Positions 55,747 through 64,000 are shown, counted from the stretch's first letter. The stretch is DNA of 64,000 bases from a bacterium C-53 (GCA_003612525.1 RAZD01000004.1:1-64000), one strand, 5' to 3'. Translations and numbers: made by a program. The notes: generated by a model not told the origin, from the sequence alone.

Positions 55747-55833
55747 TTAATAAAAATTACGAGATAGTGGACTGCTATCCGGCCAGTACTGAAGTTTCAC
55801 CTGATTATCCGGAGTCAAAGCAGAAATGTCCAT
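55747..55833 (-). CDS. 28-codon ORF with strong ribosome binding site
   Basis: AAAGGAG lies 7 nt before the ATG at 55833, and 28 codons follow (MDISALTPDNQVKLQYWPDS...) to TAA. It lies upstream of the MerR promoter. It could be a leader peptide or the beginning of a truncated gene. Not recognised. Confidence 0.3.
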   Translation of the reverse strand: MDISALTPDNQVKLQYWPDSSPLSRNFY

Positions 55834-56273
55834 GAGTATTCTCCTTTACCTGGATTTAGAGTATTGGGCGTAAGCGCTAAAAACTCTAACCCTAAGTCTG
55901 TAGGAGAACACTGAATATTTCACTACATGTTCTCATTTGACGCCCATCTTTCATACCTCTTCTGTAGTTTCTTTTTCAGAAAAGAAAACGGCAGTTTTGA
56001 TTGTCATTTCAAAACCGCCGTTAGGTCGCTTCTATTTTCTGAAAAATCTCATGTCTTAACAAAAGAAACACAATTTAAATAAATCTGTCTATCTGCATAT
56101 CATTACCCTGTCTCTTTTATACTTTATGGCAAGCTGTTTTAGATTGTTCAAATCATCTGAATTATCGTCTGAATTTTCTTTAAGTGCAAAACAGGAAAAT
56201 CACCGCACATCTTTTGGGACATAGTATCAGAATGACTTCCCAAACAATACATATCTTGAATATACTAAAACCA
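55834..56273. other. Gene-free stretch with inverted repeats
   Basis: No gene is supported. It contains GGGCGT (near 55866) and ACGCCC (near 55940), and GAGAACA/TGTTCTC, nested inverted repeats that could fold as a leader. The terminator hairpin at 55987-56022 follows, and then an AT-rich region with nothing clear up to the monooxygenase-like gene. Confidence 0.35.
55987..56022 (-). terminator. Intrinsic terminator
   Basis: Minus strand: AACGGCGGTTTTGA pairs with TCAAAACTGCCGTT over a short loop, followed by TTCTTTTCT. It would end transcripts coming from the gene at 56274-56621. Confidence 0.7.
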
Positions 56274-56621
56274 TTAAAATATACTCTCCCCCAAATATTT
56301 GTCATGCGGAACAATTAAGCACTTTTCGATAGATTTCCAATAACTGTTGTAAAGATTTTTTTGTGCTGCTCCGTAGCTTTCTTTTGTGTCAAATTCCCAA
56401 TAAAGCATATACTTAACACTTTTTACAATGCGGGTGATTTTAAGGGGTGGAAGTCCCTCTTTGATTTGTTCCATATCTATATGATACCCTCTTTTCGCAA
56501 AACGAAGCAGAAGCAATCCCTCCTGTTTTTCCAAAAGACTTTTCGCTTCCAGCATCAGTGCTTCAAATTCCTCTACTTTTTGTGGCTTAACCTGATAAAT
56601 ACATATTTCAGTAAATGGCAT
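56274..56621 (-). CDS. Antibiotic biosynthesis monooxygenase-like (ABM fold) protein
   Basis: A 115-residue protein with a dimeric alpha-beta barrel pattern: TEICIYQVKPQKVEEFEALMLEAKSLLEKQEGLLLLRFAKRG, then YMLYWEFDTKESYGAAQKNLYNSYWKSIEKCL. ABM proteins act on quinone-like or aromatic compounds, or are stress proteins of unknown role. GGAGG 7-8 nt before the ATG. Isolated gene. Confidence 0.65.
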   Translation of the reverse strand: MPFTEICIYQVKPQKVEEFEALMLEAKSLLEKQEGLLLLRFAKRGYHIDMEQIKEGLPPLKITRIVKSVKYMLYWEFDTKESYGAAQKNLYNSYWKSIEKCLIVPHDKYLGESIF

Positions 56622-56629
56622 ATTTAAAT

Positions 56630-56999
56630 CCTCCTTCGCTTTATTTTAGCATTAGGAATATGACATCAAGCGTGTCGCATTCCTTTTGGAACTTCTCCTT
56701 ACATCTAGTACGCATTTTTTCTTAACTTGTGATGGGGAGAGATACGAGACTTTTATTTGATAATGCTCTCAAATATAATCCTTAATCTCTCAATAGGTAG
56801 ATTTGACTCCTGACTTTTTACGCGACAAAAGGACGCACGTCTCCGCATGCGTACCAAATTAGAACATATCCCCACAAAGTTGCGGAAATATGGGCAATAT
56901 TTTTACAATACTAATACTGTGCGTGCATCCCTTTTCCCACAAAATGCGGCATACTATTGCATAATTAATTATGTCTCCCACTATTTTAACTCTATAAAT
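56630..56999. other. Gene-free stretch with imperfect inverted repeat
   Basis: No gene. AAAAGGACGCACG (about 56826) and CGTGCATCCCTTTT (about 56921) are imperfect inverted copies about 95 bp apart, with GCATGCGTACC inside. They resemble the worn ends of a small non-coding element. The remainder is AT-rich. Confidence 0.35.
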
Positions 57000-58040
57000 C
57001 TACTTTGATTTTTCTTCCATTTCAATTAAAAACTTATCATAATCAGACATAAATATTCGGTCTTGTACAACACGATACTTTTCAAATTCTGTCTCCGCAT
57101 AAAGTTTTGCCTGTTCTGCACTAATTTTACCAGCACCCGTAAGTATCTCATTTCCATTAAATTCCATAAATCCATCCAGCCGCTTTGCCCAGTCTTCCAT
57201 ACTCATAGGAATTTGACGTTCAGCCTGCAGTTCTGCATAATCAAGATACAAAGACACAATTCTTTCCATATAAGACATTTCTTCATCACTCAAATAATTT
57301 TTAGCAATTGAAACATCAGTTCTTACAATTTTTCCATTTGGGGCTGATTCCCATGTCGTCAATCCCATATGCTCTTTTTCTGCATTTGCTCGTTCAACGA
57401 TAAGTTCTGCCGCTGTATGCCTATGAACAGCCCAGTGCATTTTGTTCTGCACTGTCTGAAAAAACTGTCTGGTAGTTTTAGCATCTTTGTCATAGTCAAA
57501 AGCCGTAGCATAGAGGTCAGTAACTTTTTGATAAAATTTGCGCTCAGAGAGCCGTATCTCGCGAATATTCTGTAACTGCCGTTCAAAATATTCATCTGTG
57601 AACATATGTCCTCTTTTCAAACGTTCCTTATCCATCGTCCAACCCTGGATAGTATAATCCTTAACAACTTGTCCTGACCATTTGCGAAAGTGGACTGCAC
57701 GGTCATTGTTTACCTTAAAACCAACAGCAATTATCATCTGTAAATTATAATGGACGACTTCGCGACTCACCTGCCTCGAGCCTTCAGTTTGAACTATTCG
57801 GAATTTCCGAATAGTTGCCGTCTCAATAAGCTCATTATCCCCATATATTTTTTTAATGTGTTCATTTATAGTTGATAAGCTTACATCATAAAGCTGCGCC
57901 ATCATTTTCTGTGTCAACCATATATTTTCATCTTCATAACGCATTTCCATATTTTCAGCCGTATCTCCAACAGCCGCAATATATGTCAAATATTCAGCCG
58001 CTGAACTATGAATGGTTACATCAACTTTCTTTTTTGTCAT
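57000..58040 (-). CDS. RhuM family protein
   Basis: A 346-residue protein of the RhuM (virulence_RhuM) family. The N-terminal antirepressor-like domain has IWLTQKMMAQLYDVSLSTINEHIKKIYGDNEL and TIRKFRIVQTEGSRQVSREVVHYNLQMIIAVGFKVNNDRAVHFRKWSGQVVKDY. A helical C-terminal half has FFQTVQNKMHWAVHRHTAAELI and LDYAELQAERQIPMSMEDWAKRLDGFM. RhuM was named from a Salmonella pathogenicity island; genes of the family are frequent in defence islands, role unproven. It follows the TIR gene after 14 bases, with GGAGGG before the ATG, so the two form an operon. Confidence 0.88.
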   Translation of the reverse strand: MTKKKVDVTIHSSAAEYLTYIAAVGDTAENMEMRYEDENIWLTQKMMAQLYDVSLSTINEHIKKIYGDNELIETATIRKFRIVQTEGSRQVSREVVHYNLQMIIAVGFKVNNDRAVHFRKWSGQVVKDYTIQGWTMDKERLKRGHMFTDEYFERQLQNIREIRLSERKFYQKVTDLYATAFDYDKDAKTTRQFFQTVQNKMHWAVHRHTAAELIVERANAEKEHMGLTTWESAPNGKIVRTDVSIAKNYLSDEEMSYMERIVSLYLDYAELQAERQIPMSMEDWAKRLDGFMEFNGNEILTGAGKISAEQAKLYAETEFEKYRVVQDRIFMSDYDKFLIEMEEKSK

Positions 58041-58054
58041 CTAACCCTCCACAA

Positions 58055-59020
58055 TCATTTTATCTTCATATTTCTTATTTCGATTTTTCCACCAGAATTA
58101 TTCTTCCTTCTTAGTAAAAATTTAATCTCTTTTAAGGATTTCCATTCTGATACATCCCCTCCAAATTCAGACAAAGGTATACTATAGCTTTCCCAATCTG
58201 ACGACGTTACAACCTTTTTACGAACATCTCTGTTTTTCAACCTGCATTCTACTTCTATATTCGATATACTATCAGCAGCTTTTAACTCAAACATTATTTT
58301 TTTGCCAATGCTATACTGATAACTTACATCCAATTCTCCAACAAAAAAAACGACCGAACATATCGCGGCTTTTGTTCTTGTAAAATCAACGTAGGAATCA
58401 ATTTTATCTTTGATGTTATCATATGTAACACTACAGCCTCTATTCTGATATTCCCCAATACAAAAACCCTCACACTCTTCTAAATTGATAACAATAATGT
58501 CCCTATCCATTTTATATCCTTGAATTTGTTTAATAAATCCATCTCTCTTTCGTTCCCAATTTTTTTGTTTTTCTATGTAAAAAAGATTACACATTTGCTC
58601 TCTGAATTGATTTAAGTCCTCTTTCAAATTTTGTAATTCTCTTTCTGATTTATACCATAATGAAATACCTCTTTTACTAGGATTAATCGCTCCCTTTATT
58701 TTAGAAAACTCAAAATCAGGTAATAGAAACGTATGATAATCTTTCTGTTTCATCCATACTGCTCCCATTTCATTCAAACATGCCGCACTGGCATAATAGT
58801 TATCTGATAATATAAAAATAGGAATAACTTGTTCAGAATCTAACAAATTACGCAAATATTCGTAAATATCATCTTTAACTGGAACCCCAATCTCCGATAT
58901 TGAACTGCAAAACATAGAATCCTCTGGAACTCCCATATCGTAAAGCAAATCAACAAACTTTTCAACTAATACACTATCCTTTTCTGCATGACTAATAAAT
59001 AATAGTTTCTTATTTAACAT
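58055..59020 (-). CDS. TIR-domain protein with C-terminal beta-sandwich-like domain
   Basis: A 321-residue protein. Residues 1-140 are a TIR domain: LLFISHAEKDSVLVEKFVDLL (strand A and box 1), MFCSSISEIGVPVKDDIYEYLRNLL, then VIPIFILSDNYYASAACLNEMGAVWM, where Glu84 takes the place of the catalytic glutamate of NAD-cleaving TIRs. A charged helical linker runs about 120-170. Residues about 175-321 are strand-rich (VVFFVGELDVSYQYSIGKKIMFELKA, ending GGKIEIRNMKI) and look like a jelly-roll binding module; I do not recognise the family. Bacterial TIRs are typically phage-defence effectors. Operon with RhuM. GGAGG upstream. Confidence 0.85.
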   Translation of the reverse strand: MLNKKLLFISHAEKDSVLVEKFVDLLYDMGVPEDSMFCSSISEIGVPVKDDIYEYLRNLLDSEQVIPIFILSDNYYASAACLNEMGAVWMKQKDYHTFLLPDFEFSKIKGAINPSKRGISLWYKSERELQNLKEDLNQFREQMCNLFYIEKQKNWERKRDGFIKQIQGYKMDRDIIVINLEECEGFCIGEYQNRGCSVTYDNIKDKIDSYVDFTRTKAAICSVVFFVGELDVSYQYSIGKKIMFELKAADSISNIEVECRLKNRDVRKKVVTSSDWESYSIPLSEFGGDVSEWKSLKEIKFLLRRKNNSGGKIEIRNMKIK

Positions 59021-59075
59021 CTTTTCATTCCTCCATATTTGCCTTTACTGCCTTATAAATCGGTATATTGTCTAT

Positions 59076-59354
59076 TCAAATTACTTCAAAATGCTTCAAG
59101 GCATCCTTTATGGCTTCCACTTTCTCCGCTATCGGATGTTTCCTCGGCTGTTCCAATTCCTCTACTGCATTAGGAGCATCATACATCGGCAATCCTAACT
59201 CCCTTTTTACCTCTGCGATGTATGCAGTATGTACTTTGAACCATACTTCGCTTGTATGTAACCCGCTCTTCCGGCTTGTACACTTCGGCTCTCTTAGCAA
59301 TATTATCAAGCGGCACTTTGCCCTCACCCTCGCCAAACTCCACTTCTACGTTGA
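59076..59354 (-). pseudogene. Decayed C-terminal tail of RlmD
   Basis: Directly after the rlmD stop, another frame reads KTDSVINVEVEFGEGEGKVPLDNIAKRAEVYKPEERVTYK. After a second shift it continues FKVHTAYIAEVKRELGLPMYDAPNAVEELEQPRKHP... to TGA at 59076. I remember this sequence as a C-terminal extension of RlmD-like proteins in many Lachnospiraceae. The joint is at an A6 run (plus-strand T6 about 59368): one more A would fuse it to rlmD. A further deletion of about eight codons plus one base lies near 59260. Confidence 0.7.
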
Positions 59355-60770
59355 TTACACTGTCGGTTTTTTGTGGGAAAGCATTACAACCGTCTCTATC
59401 CCCGTCGTCCCCGGAAACATATCCACCGCCACCGCGCGTTCAAGGCAATACCCATTCTCAAAAAACATTGCAAGATCACGTGCAAGACTCGTCGGTTTGC
59501 AGGAAATATAAAGTATGCGTTCCACCCCATACCCGATTATCTTCGGAAGCGCTTTTGGATGAATGCCGTCGCGAGGTGGGTCCAGAATAATAAAATCCGG
59601 TTTTTCCTCAATCGAATCAATAACCTTTAATACGTCCCCCGCAATAAACTCACAATTATAAAGCTCATTAAGCTCTGCATTTTCCCTTGCGGCATGAACA
59701 GCCTCCTCCACAATCTCCACCCCGATTACCTTCTTCGCCACAGGAGCCATCATCTGTGCAATGGTCCCTGTGCCACTGTACAGATCAAAAATAACCTGCT
59801 CCCTATTCCCGACATCACCGATATATTCCCTTGCCGTCTCATAGAGAAGCTCTGCGCCAAGACTGTTTGTCTGGAAAAAAGAAAACGGAGTGATCTTAAA
59901 TCTCAGACCAAGCAGCTCCTCATAAAAATAATCCCTGCCATACAGAATTTCCGTCCCGTCATTCTGTACAACATCTGCTTCCCTGTCATTTACCGTATGT
60001 AAGATTCCACAGATAGCGCCGTCCAGTTTAAGCTCCATAAGTTCCTGCGTATAATCTTCCAAAAGCCCTCTCTCCAGGCAGATCGTCGGAGGCGGTGTCT
60101 GTGAACTTGTCACCAGATCAACGAGAATTTCTCCTGTCTTTACCGCCTTTCTCACAAGAAGATGGCGCAGAAACCCTCTGTGCGTTCTCTTATGATAAAA
60201 CGGCGTTTCCTTACCTGTAAAGTAAGAAAGTGTACAGCTAAGTATTTTTCTGTAATCTTCATCCACAATCTGACAGTGCTTCACAGATACAATGTCATAG
60301 AAGCTACCACGCTTGTGCATGCCAAGTGCAAGCGGACCATCCTTTTCGGAATCTCCAAAAGAAAATTCCATCTTATTTCGATAACCAAACTGCCTCGGAC
60401 TGGCCTTAATTCCCTCAAACCAGTCAGGAGATACCCTGTTCTCATACTTTGCAACAACTTCCTCCAGCAACGACCGTACCTGCCCCTCCTTCAGCTTAAG
60501 CTGCGCTTCATATGGTAAACTCTGATAAGTACAGCCGCCGCAGACTCCAAAGTGAACACAAGATGACTCTGTCTCACCTGGCGCAGGAACGGTTACTTCG
60601 AGAAGACGCCCTTCCCCTTTTCCTTTCCTGACTTTATTCACACAGCATTTCACAGTCTGCCCCGGAAGCGTATTTTTCACGACAATACGTCCTTCCTCTG
60701 TACGAACTACACCTTTATTCGGAAATGCAGTATATTCCACCACACCTTCTAAAATCTGACCCTTTTTCAC
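59355..60770 (-). CDS. rlmD: 23S rRNA (uracil-5-)-methyltransferase RlmD
   Basis: A 471-residue RumA-type methyltransferase making m5U in 23S rRNA. An N-terminal TRAM domain (about 1-62) is followed by the 4Fe-4S cysteines Cys71, Cys77, Cys80 (CVHFGVCGGC) and one near 165 (VKHCQIV). The SAM-binding domain has QVIFDLYSGTGTIAQ, GVEIVEEAVHAARENA and FIILDPPRDGIHPKAL, with the catalytic Cys424 in ILYISCKPTSLARDL. The catalytic part is complete. The gene now ends in SHKKPTV because of a frameshift; a decayed tail follows in another frame. Confidence 0.92.
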   Translation of the reverse strand: MKKGQILEGVVEYTAFPNKGVVRTEEGRIVVKNTLPGQTVKCCVNKVRKGKGEGRLLEVTVPAPGETESSCVHFGVCGGCTYQSLPYEAQLKLKEGQVRSLLEEVVAKYENRVSPDWFEGIKASPRQFGYRNKMEFSFGDSEKDGPLALGMHKRGSFYDIVSVKHCQIVDEDYRKILSCTLSYFTGKETPFYHKRTHRGFLRHLLVRKAVKTGEILVDLVTSSQTPPPTICLERGLLEDYTQELMELKLDGAICGILHTVNDREADVVQNDGTEILYGRDYFYEELLGLRFKITPFSFFQTNSLGAELLYETAREYIGDVGNREQVIFDLYSGTGTIAQMMAPVAKKVIGVEIVEEAVHAARENAELNELYNCEFIAGDVLKVIDSIEEKPDFIILDPPRDGIHPKALPKIIGYGVERILYISCKPTSLARDLAMFFENGYCLERAVAVDMFPGTTGIETVVMLSHKKPTV

Positions 60771-60816
60771 GCTCTACCTCCATGTCTGATCTATGTTTGC
60801 ATAATTTCCAACCTAA

Positions 60817-60849
60817 AAATAGAAAGGAGCCCTGCTCACAGGACTCCTT
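60817..60849 (-). terminator. Terminator after the small membrane protein gene
   Basis: Minus strand: AAGGAGTCCTG and CAGGGCTCCTT pair over TGAG, followed by TCTATTTTTA. Confidence 0.8.
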
Positions 60850-60890
60850 ACCGTAAATCATTCATTCATAAATTTCCGCTTTGCACCCAA

Positions 60891-61265
60891 CTACTCCGCA
60901 TCGGAATCCATACTTGTTTCCGCTTCCTCGTCTTCCTCATCCTCGAAGAAATCTTCATCAAAGTCTTCATCCGTATCATCATCAAAATCCTCAAGATAAT
61001 CCGGTGTAAAATAAACATATACTGCATACGCAATTGCTGCAACAGCTGCAATTGCACCGATTACCGCAAGTGCGATCAGAAGCGGACTCGGCTTTTTCTT
61101 CTCCTCTTCCTTCTTACCAAGAAGCTCGTTTAACTTCACTGCCGCCAGAATATCATTTGCCTTTGCATTCTTAATAAATTCACGCTTTTTCAAATTCTCG
61201 ATCATATCTTCTGACCCGCTTTTCGCTGCATTAATAATTTCCTCAACTTTTGTACATTTGCACAT
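60891..61265 (-). CDS. Small membrane protein with acidic C-terminus (DUF4366-like)
   Basis: A 124-residue protein: a helical N-terminus (VEEIINAAKSGSEDMIENLKKREFIKNAKANDILAAVKLNELLG), a Lys/Glu linker, one membrane segment at about 60-86 (PLLIALAVIGAIAAVAAIAYAVYVYF) and a tail almost wholly Asp/Glu. Small proteins of this plan are common in Lachnospiraceae; the role is unknown. It stands 47 nt behind pcrA in the opposite reading order: it is transcribed after pcrA on the same strand and has its own terminator. Confidence 0.7.
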   Translation of the reverse strand: MCKCTKVEEIINAAKSGSEDMIENLKKREFIKNAKANDILAAVKLNELLGKKEEEKKKPSPLLIALAVIGAIAAVAAIAYAVYVYFTPDYLEDFDDDTDEDFDEDFFEDEEDEEAETSMDSDAE

Positions 61266-61312
61266 AACTATCTACCACCTTTCCAACACGGCTGCATTTA
61301 TCTAGCATTATA

Positions 61313-63640
61313 TCACACTTTTACAAGCTTTGCAAAGGAAGCAAACATCTTTTTTACGCCTGCCGTATCAAAATCAACCGTCACTTCGTAATCGCGTCCG
61401 CCGCTTTTAATTTCCTTTACCTTGCCTTCACCAAACTTAACATGCGTTACCCGGTCACCAACATCATAGGACAGCGTACCGTCCGTTTTTATCTCAGCCC
61501 CTTTCTTAAGAGCTGCTGCATAAGGATTCCCTTCCGAATAACGCTTTCGGACCGCAGACGGCTTCACATATGGTTTCTGGTGAAAACTTTCTTTCGCCTT
61601 CTGATAAGTAGACGGGTTCGGTTCGTCCGCCTGTTTCATCTTCACGGATGGAACCTTCATATCAAGAAGGCCGAACGGAATTTCCTTGATAAAGCGCGAA
61701 GCCGTAGAATACCGTGTTTCCCCATTTACCATGCGCTGTCTTGCACAGGTAAGCGTCAAATCTTCCTTTGCCCGCGTGATGCCAACATAACAAAGCCTTC
61801 GCTCTTCTTCCATCTCAAGAGGATCGTCCCCCGTAATCGTCATATAACTAGGAAAAAGGCCATCCTCCATCCCCGCCATATAGACATGCGGAAATTCAAG
61901 CCCCTTTGCATTGTGCATGGTCATAATCAGGACTTTTCGCTCTTTCATTTCCTGTTCCTGCTCCGCCGTAAGAAGTCCAATCCCTGTCTGCGCACCGTCA
62001 AGCGACTTATCAAGCGCAGAGCCTTCCACACCATTCTGCCTCATAAATTCCATCAAATCCGGCTGCTCATTCTCTTCCTCATACACGGTCAGTGTTTCCC
62101 GAAGTTTTGCAATATATTCCTGCATCTCCGCATATTTTTCAGGAGTTTCCGCCTCATTTCCGAGGTATTCCATATATTCCGTCTCGTCCACAACCGCATC
62201 GAGAAGTTCGCCAAAACTTCCCTCGCGCATGACTGTTCTGAGACGTTGAATCAAATAATCAAATCCCTTTATTTTATCTGCCGCCTTTGACAGCCCCGGC
62301 ACATCATCCGCAAATTCACATGCCTCATACAGACTGATTCCACGCATCTCCGCATATGCCTGAAGCTTTTCTATACTTGCAGCGCCAATTCCTCTCTTAG
62401 GCAGATTAATAATACGCGCCGTGCGCATATCATTTTTGCCGCTTGCAATCGTAATCAGATACGCAGTCAGATCTTTGATTACCTTTGTGTCCCAGAATTT
62501 AAGCCCTTTCACAAGATCATAGTCAATTTGCAACAGGCGAAATGCATCTTCCAGTTCCTTGCTCTGTACATTCGTACGGATTAAGACCGCACAATCGCCA
62601 TAATGCACTCTTTCTGACGATACTTTCTTTTTAATATCTTCCGCTATGTACATGGCTTCACTCGCCGCTGTGTCAAGCTGTTTAAAATGAATCTTATTCC
62701 CCTCCGCCGCATCACACCAGAGAGATTTCTCCTTACGTCCCTGATTGTTCCGAATCACGCCATTCGCGGCATTCAGAATATTCTGTGTGGAACGGTAATT
62801 CTGCTCCAGCTTGATCACCACAGCTTCCGGATACGTCTTTTCAAAATCAAGAATATTATATATATTGGCGCCGCGGAATTTGTAAATAGACTGGTCATCA
62901 TCTCCTACCACACAAAGATTTCTGTGTTTATTCGCAAGCAGATGTATCAGCTCAAACTGCGCCGTGTTCGTATCCTGATATTCGTCCACCATAATGTATC
63001 GGAACCGGTTCTGATAATATTCAAGCACTTCCGGTTCCGCCAGAAAAAGCTCCACGGTCTTCATAATAAGATCGTCAAAATCCATTGCATTATTTTTTTT
63101 CAGCGTCTTCTGGTACTCTTCGTAGACAAGCGCAATCTTTTCTTTCCGGTAATCCCCTTCATTTGCGGCCCTGTACTCAGACGGAGTCATTAATTCATCT
63201 TTTGCCCTTGAAATCTCGTTTAAAAGCATTCGTTCCTTATACATCTTTGTATCAATATTCAGCCGCTTGCATACATCCTTCATAACAGAACGCTGGTCTG
63301 TTGCATCACATATTTCAAAATTCCCGTCATATCCCAGCTTCTGCGCGTGCCGAAACATAATCTGCAAACAGGTGGAATGAAAGGTGGATACCCATACATC
63401 TCTGGCGCCCACTTTAATGATCTCATCAATTCGCTCTCTCATCTCCCTGGCTGCTTTATTCGTGAAAGTAATCGCCATAATATTCCACGGGTTCACTCCC
63501 AGTTCCTCAATCAGATAAGCCGCCCTGTTTGTCAGAACCCTCGTCTTTCCGGAACCGGCGCCCGCCAGTATCAGAAGCGGTCCTTCCGTACACACCACAG
63601 CCTCCCGCTGCCTATCATTCAAAGCTTCCAGACTTAACAT
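61313..63640 (-). CDS. pcrA: ATP-dependent DNA helicase PcrA/UvrD
   Basis: A 775-residue superfamily 1A helicase for repair and replication restart. Motifs in order: Q motif LNDRQREAV, I ILAGAGSGKTRVL, Ia ITFTNKAAREMRERI, II YIMVDEYQDTNTAQ, III VVGDDDQSIYKFRGA, IV LEQNYRSTQNIL, V MTMHNAKGLEFPHVYMAG and VI EERRLCYVGITRAKEDL. The C-terminal SH3-like end (YDVGDRVTHVKFGEGKVKEI) is the PcrA tudor domain that binds RNA polymerase. Length is normal. Confidence 0.96.
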   Translation of the reverse strand: MLSLEALNDRQREAVVCTEGPLLILAGAGSGKTRVLTNRAAYLIEELGVNPWNIMAITFTNKAAREMRERIDEIIKVGARDVWVSTFHSTCLQIMFRHAQKLGYDGNFEICDATDQRSVMKDVCKRLNIDTKMYKERMLLNEISRAKDELMTPSEYRAANEGDYRKEKIALVYEEYQKTLKKNNAMDFDDLIMKTVELFLAEPEVLEYYQNRFRYIMVDEYQDTNTAQFELIHLLANKHRNLCVVGDDDQSIYKFRGANIYNILDFEKTYPEAVVIKLEQNYRSTQNILNAANGVIRNNQGRKEKSLWCDAAEGNKIHFKQLDTAASEAMYIAEDIKKKVSSERVHYGDCAVLIRTNVQSKELEDAFRLLQIDYDLVKGLKFWDTKVIKDLTAYLITIASGKNDMRTARIINLPKRGIGAASIEKLQAYAEMRGISLYEACEFADDVPGLSKAADKIKGFDYLIQRLRTVMREGSFGELLDAVVDETEYMEYLGNEAETPEKYAEMQEYIAKLRETLTVYEEENEQPDLMEFMRQNGVEGSALDKSLDGAQTGIGLLTAEQEQEMKERKVLIMTMHNAKGLEFPHVYMAGMEDGLFPSYMTITGDDPLEMEEERRLCYVGITRAKEDLTLTCARQRMVNGETRYSTASRFIKEIPFGLLDMKVPSVKMKQADEPNPSTYQKAKESFHQKPYVKPSAVRKRYSEGNPYAAALKKGAEIKTDGTLSYDVGDRVTHVKFGEGKVKEIKSGGRDYEVTVDFDTAGVKKMFASFAKLVKV

Positions 63641-63650
63641 TCTTCCCTAC

Positions 63651-64000
63651 CTATTCCTTTAATTTCGCTCCGCAGTTCCCACAAAATCTGCTTCCACCCG
63701 TAGGCGTCCCGCAGTTCGGACAGAACTTCGGCCCGTCTGTATTTCCTGACGGCGCAGCATACGATCCTGAAGCATTCTGCATCTGATTCATCATCTGCTG
63801 TCCCATCATCATTCCCATCTGTATTCCCGCCATATCAGCCGCCACACCGGAACCTCTTCCTGCTTTCATTCCGTCTGCGACCGCCATTTGCTGGTAACGA
63901 TTCATATCGCCGATCATTGACTGGGAAGCAGCTTTTTCCTGCATCTTCTTTACTTCCTCAGGATATGAGAAACTCTGAATTGTCATACCTGTAATTCCGA
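63651..64000 (-). CDS. SPFH-domain protein with C-terminal zinc ribbon, partial
   Basis: Only the last about 116 codons are in the window; the frame is open to the right edge. Visible are a helical stretch (SYPEEVKKMQEKAASQSMIGDMNRYQQMAVADGM), a Gly/Met-rich linker (MAGIQMGMMMGQQMMNQMQ) and a zinc ribbon with two CxxC pairs (KFCPNCGTPTGGSRFCGNCGAKL). This is the end of YdjI-like SPFH/virion-core-type proteins in Firmicutes. The SPFH core itself lies outside the window. Function unclear; it lies 10 nt upstream of pcrA. Confidence 0.75.
   Translation of the reverse strand, partial: GITGMTIQSFSYPEEVKKMQEKAASQSMIGDMNRYQQMAVADGMKAGRGSGVAADMAGIQMGMMMGQQMMNQMQNASGSYAAPSGNTDGPKFCPNCGTPTGGSRFCGNCGAKLKE

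Noticed and set aside
61442-62290. A 282-codon plus-strand frame opposite pcrA
   Set aside because: Antisense shadow of a conserved helicase; basic, low-complexity product without family resemblance.

Overview
The window looks like chromosome from a Lachnospiraceae-type member of the Clostridia (Bacillota), probably a gut commensal. This is inferred from gene content: HemZ, ThyX in place of ThyA, a Rel/SpoT protein, PcrA, split chromate transporters, YesM/YesN regulation of a sugar ABC transporter, DUF5714, DUF6075 and TnpW proteins. Moderate GC, strong GGAGG ribosome binding sites and intrinsic terminators fit. Most genes lie on the minus strand. I saw no rRNA, tRNA or CRISPR array.

Left part (1-13.9 kb): a mobile-type DUF6075 fragment at the edge; a housekeeping run (hemZ, an MBL hydrolase, rel); thyX with two overlapping ATP-grasp genes; a patch of small or decayed genes (zinc ribbon, WYL regulator pseudogene, GNAT); an ECF sigma / RsgI-like anti-sigma pair with a His/Cys/Tyr-rich secreted protein; and a second sigma factor overlapped by a DUF2461 gene.

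Carbohydrate and transport part (13.9-44.7 kb): a self-contained beta-glucoside PTS operon (licT-bglP-bglA-ptsH-ptsI) with a recognisable RAT antiterminator and leader terminator. Next come a GntR-controlled ABC transporter, an aldo/keto reductase, a LysR gene broken at a G7 tract, chromate transporters, a wrecked ABC fusion gene, EcsC, MATE and MarR (with a 40-bp palindromic operator), and a BlaI-like repressor without its sensor. An eight-gene sugar cluster follows: AraC-type response regulator, YesM-type kinase, binding protein, two permeases, PIG-L deacetylase, GH65 phosphorylase and HAD phosphatase. Its substrate is unknown.

Accessory part (44.9-59.4 kb): rarA and gldA, then a defence-like island. 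It holds rifamycin ADP-ribosyltransferase Arr, an Mrr-type nuclease, a BglI-like type II restriction-modification system with a C protein and C-boxes, TnpW and an Rpn-type nuclease, a MerR-controlled ABC transporter trailed by an in-frame FliG_C-like remnant, and a two-gene operon of a TIR-domain protein plus RhuM. The right end returns to housekeeping genes: rlmD with a decayed C-terminal tail, a small membrane protein, pcrA and a partial SPFH/zinc-ribbon protein.

A roughly 85-bp repeat with two hairpins occurs three times in the same orientation. Each copy lies just upstream of the start codon of an unrelated minus-strand gene (licT, the MATE gene, arr). This repeat, the TIR-RhuM operon and the BglI-like system are the most notable observations.
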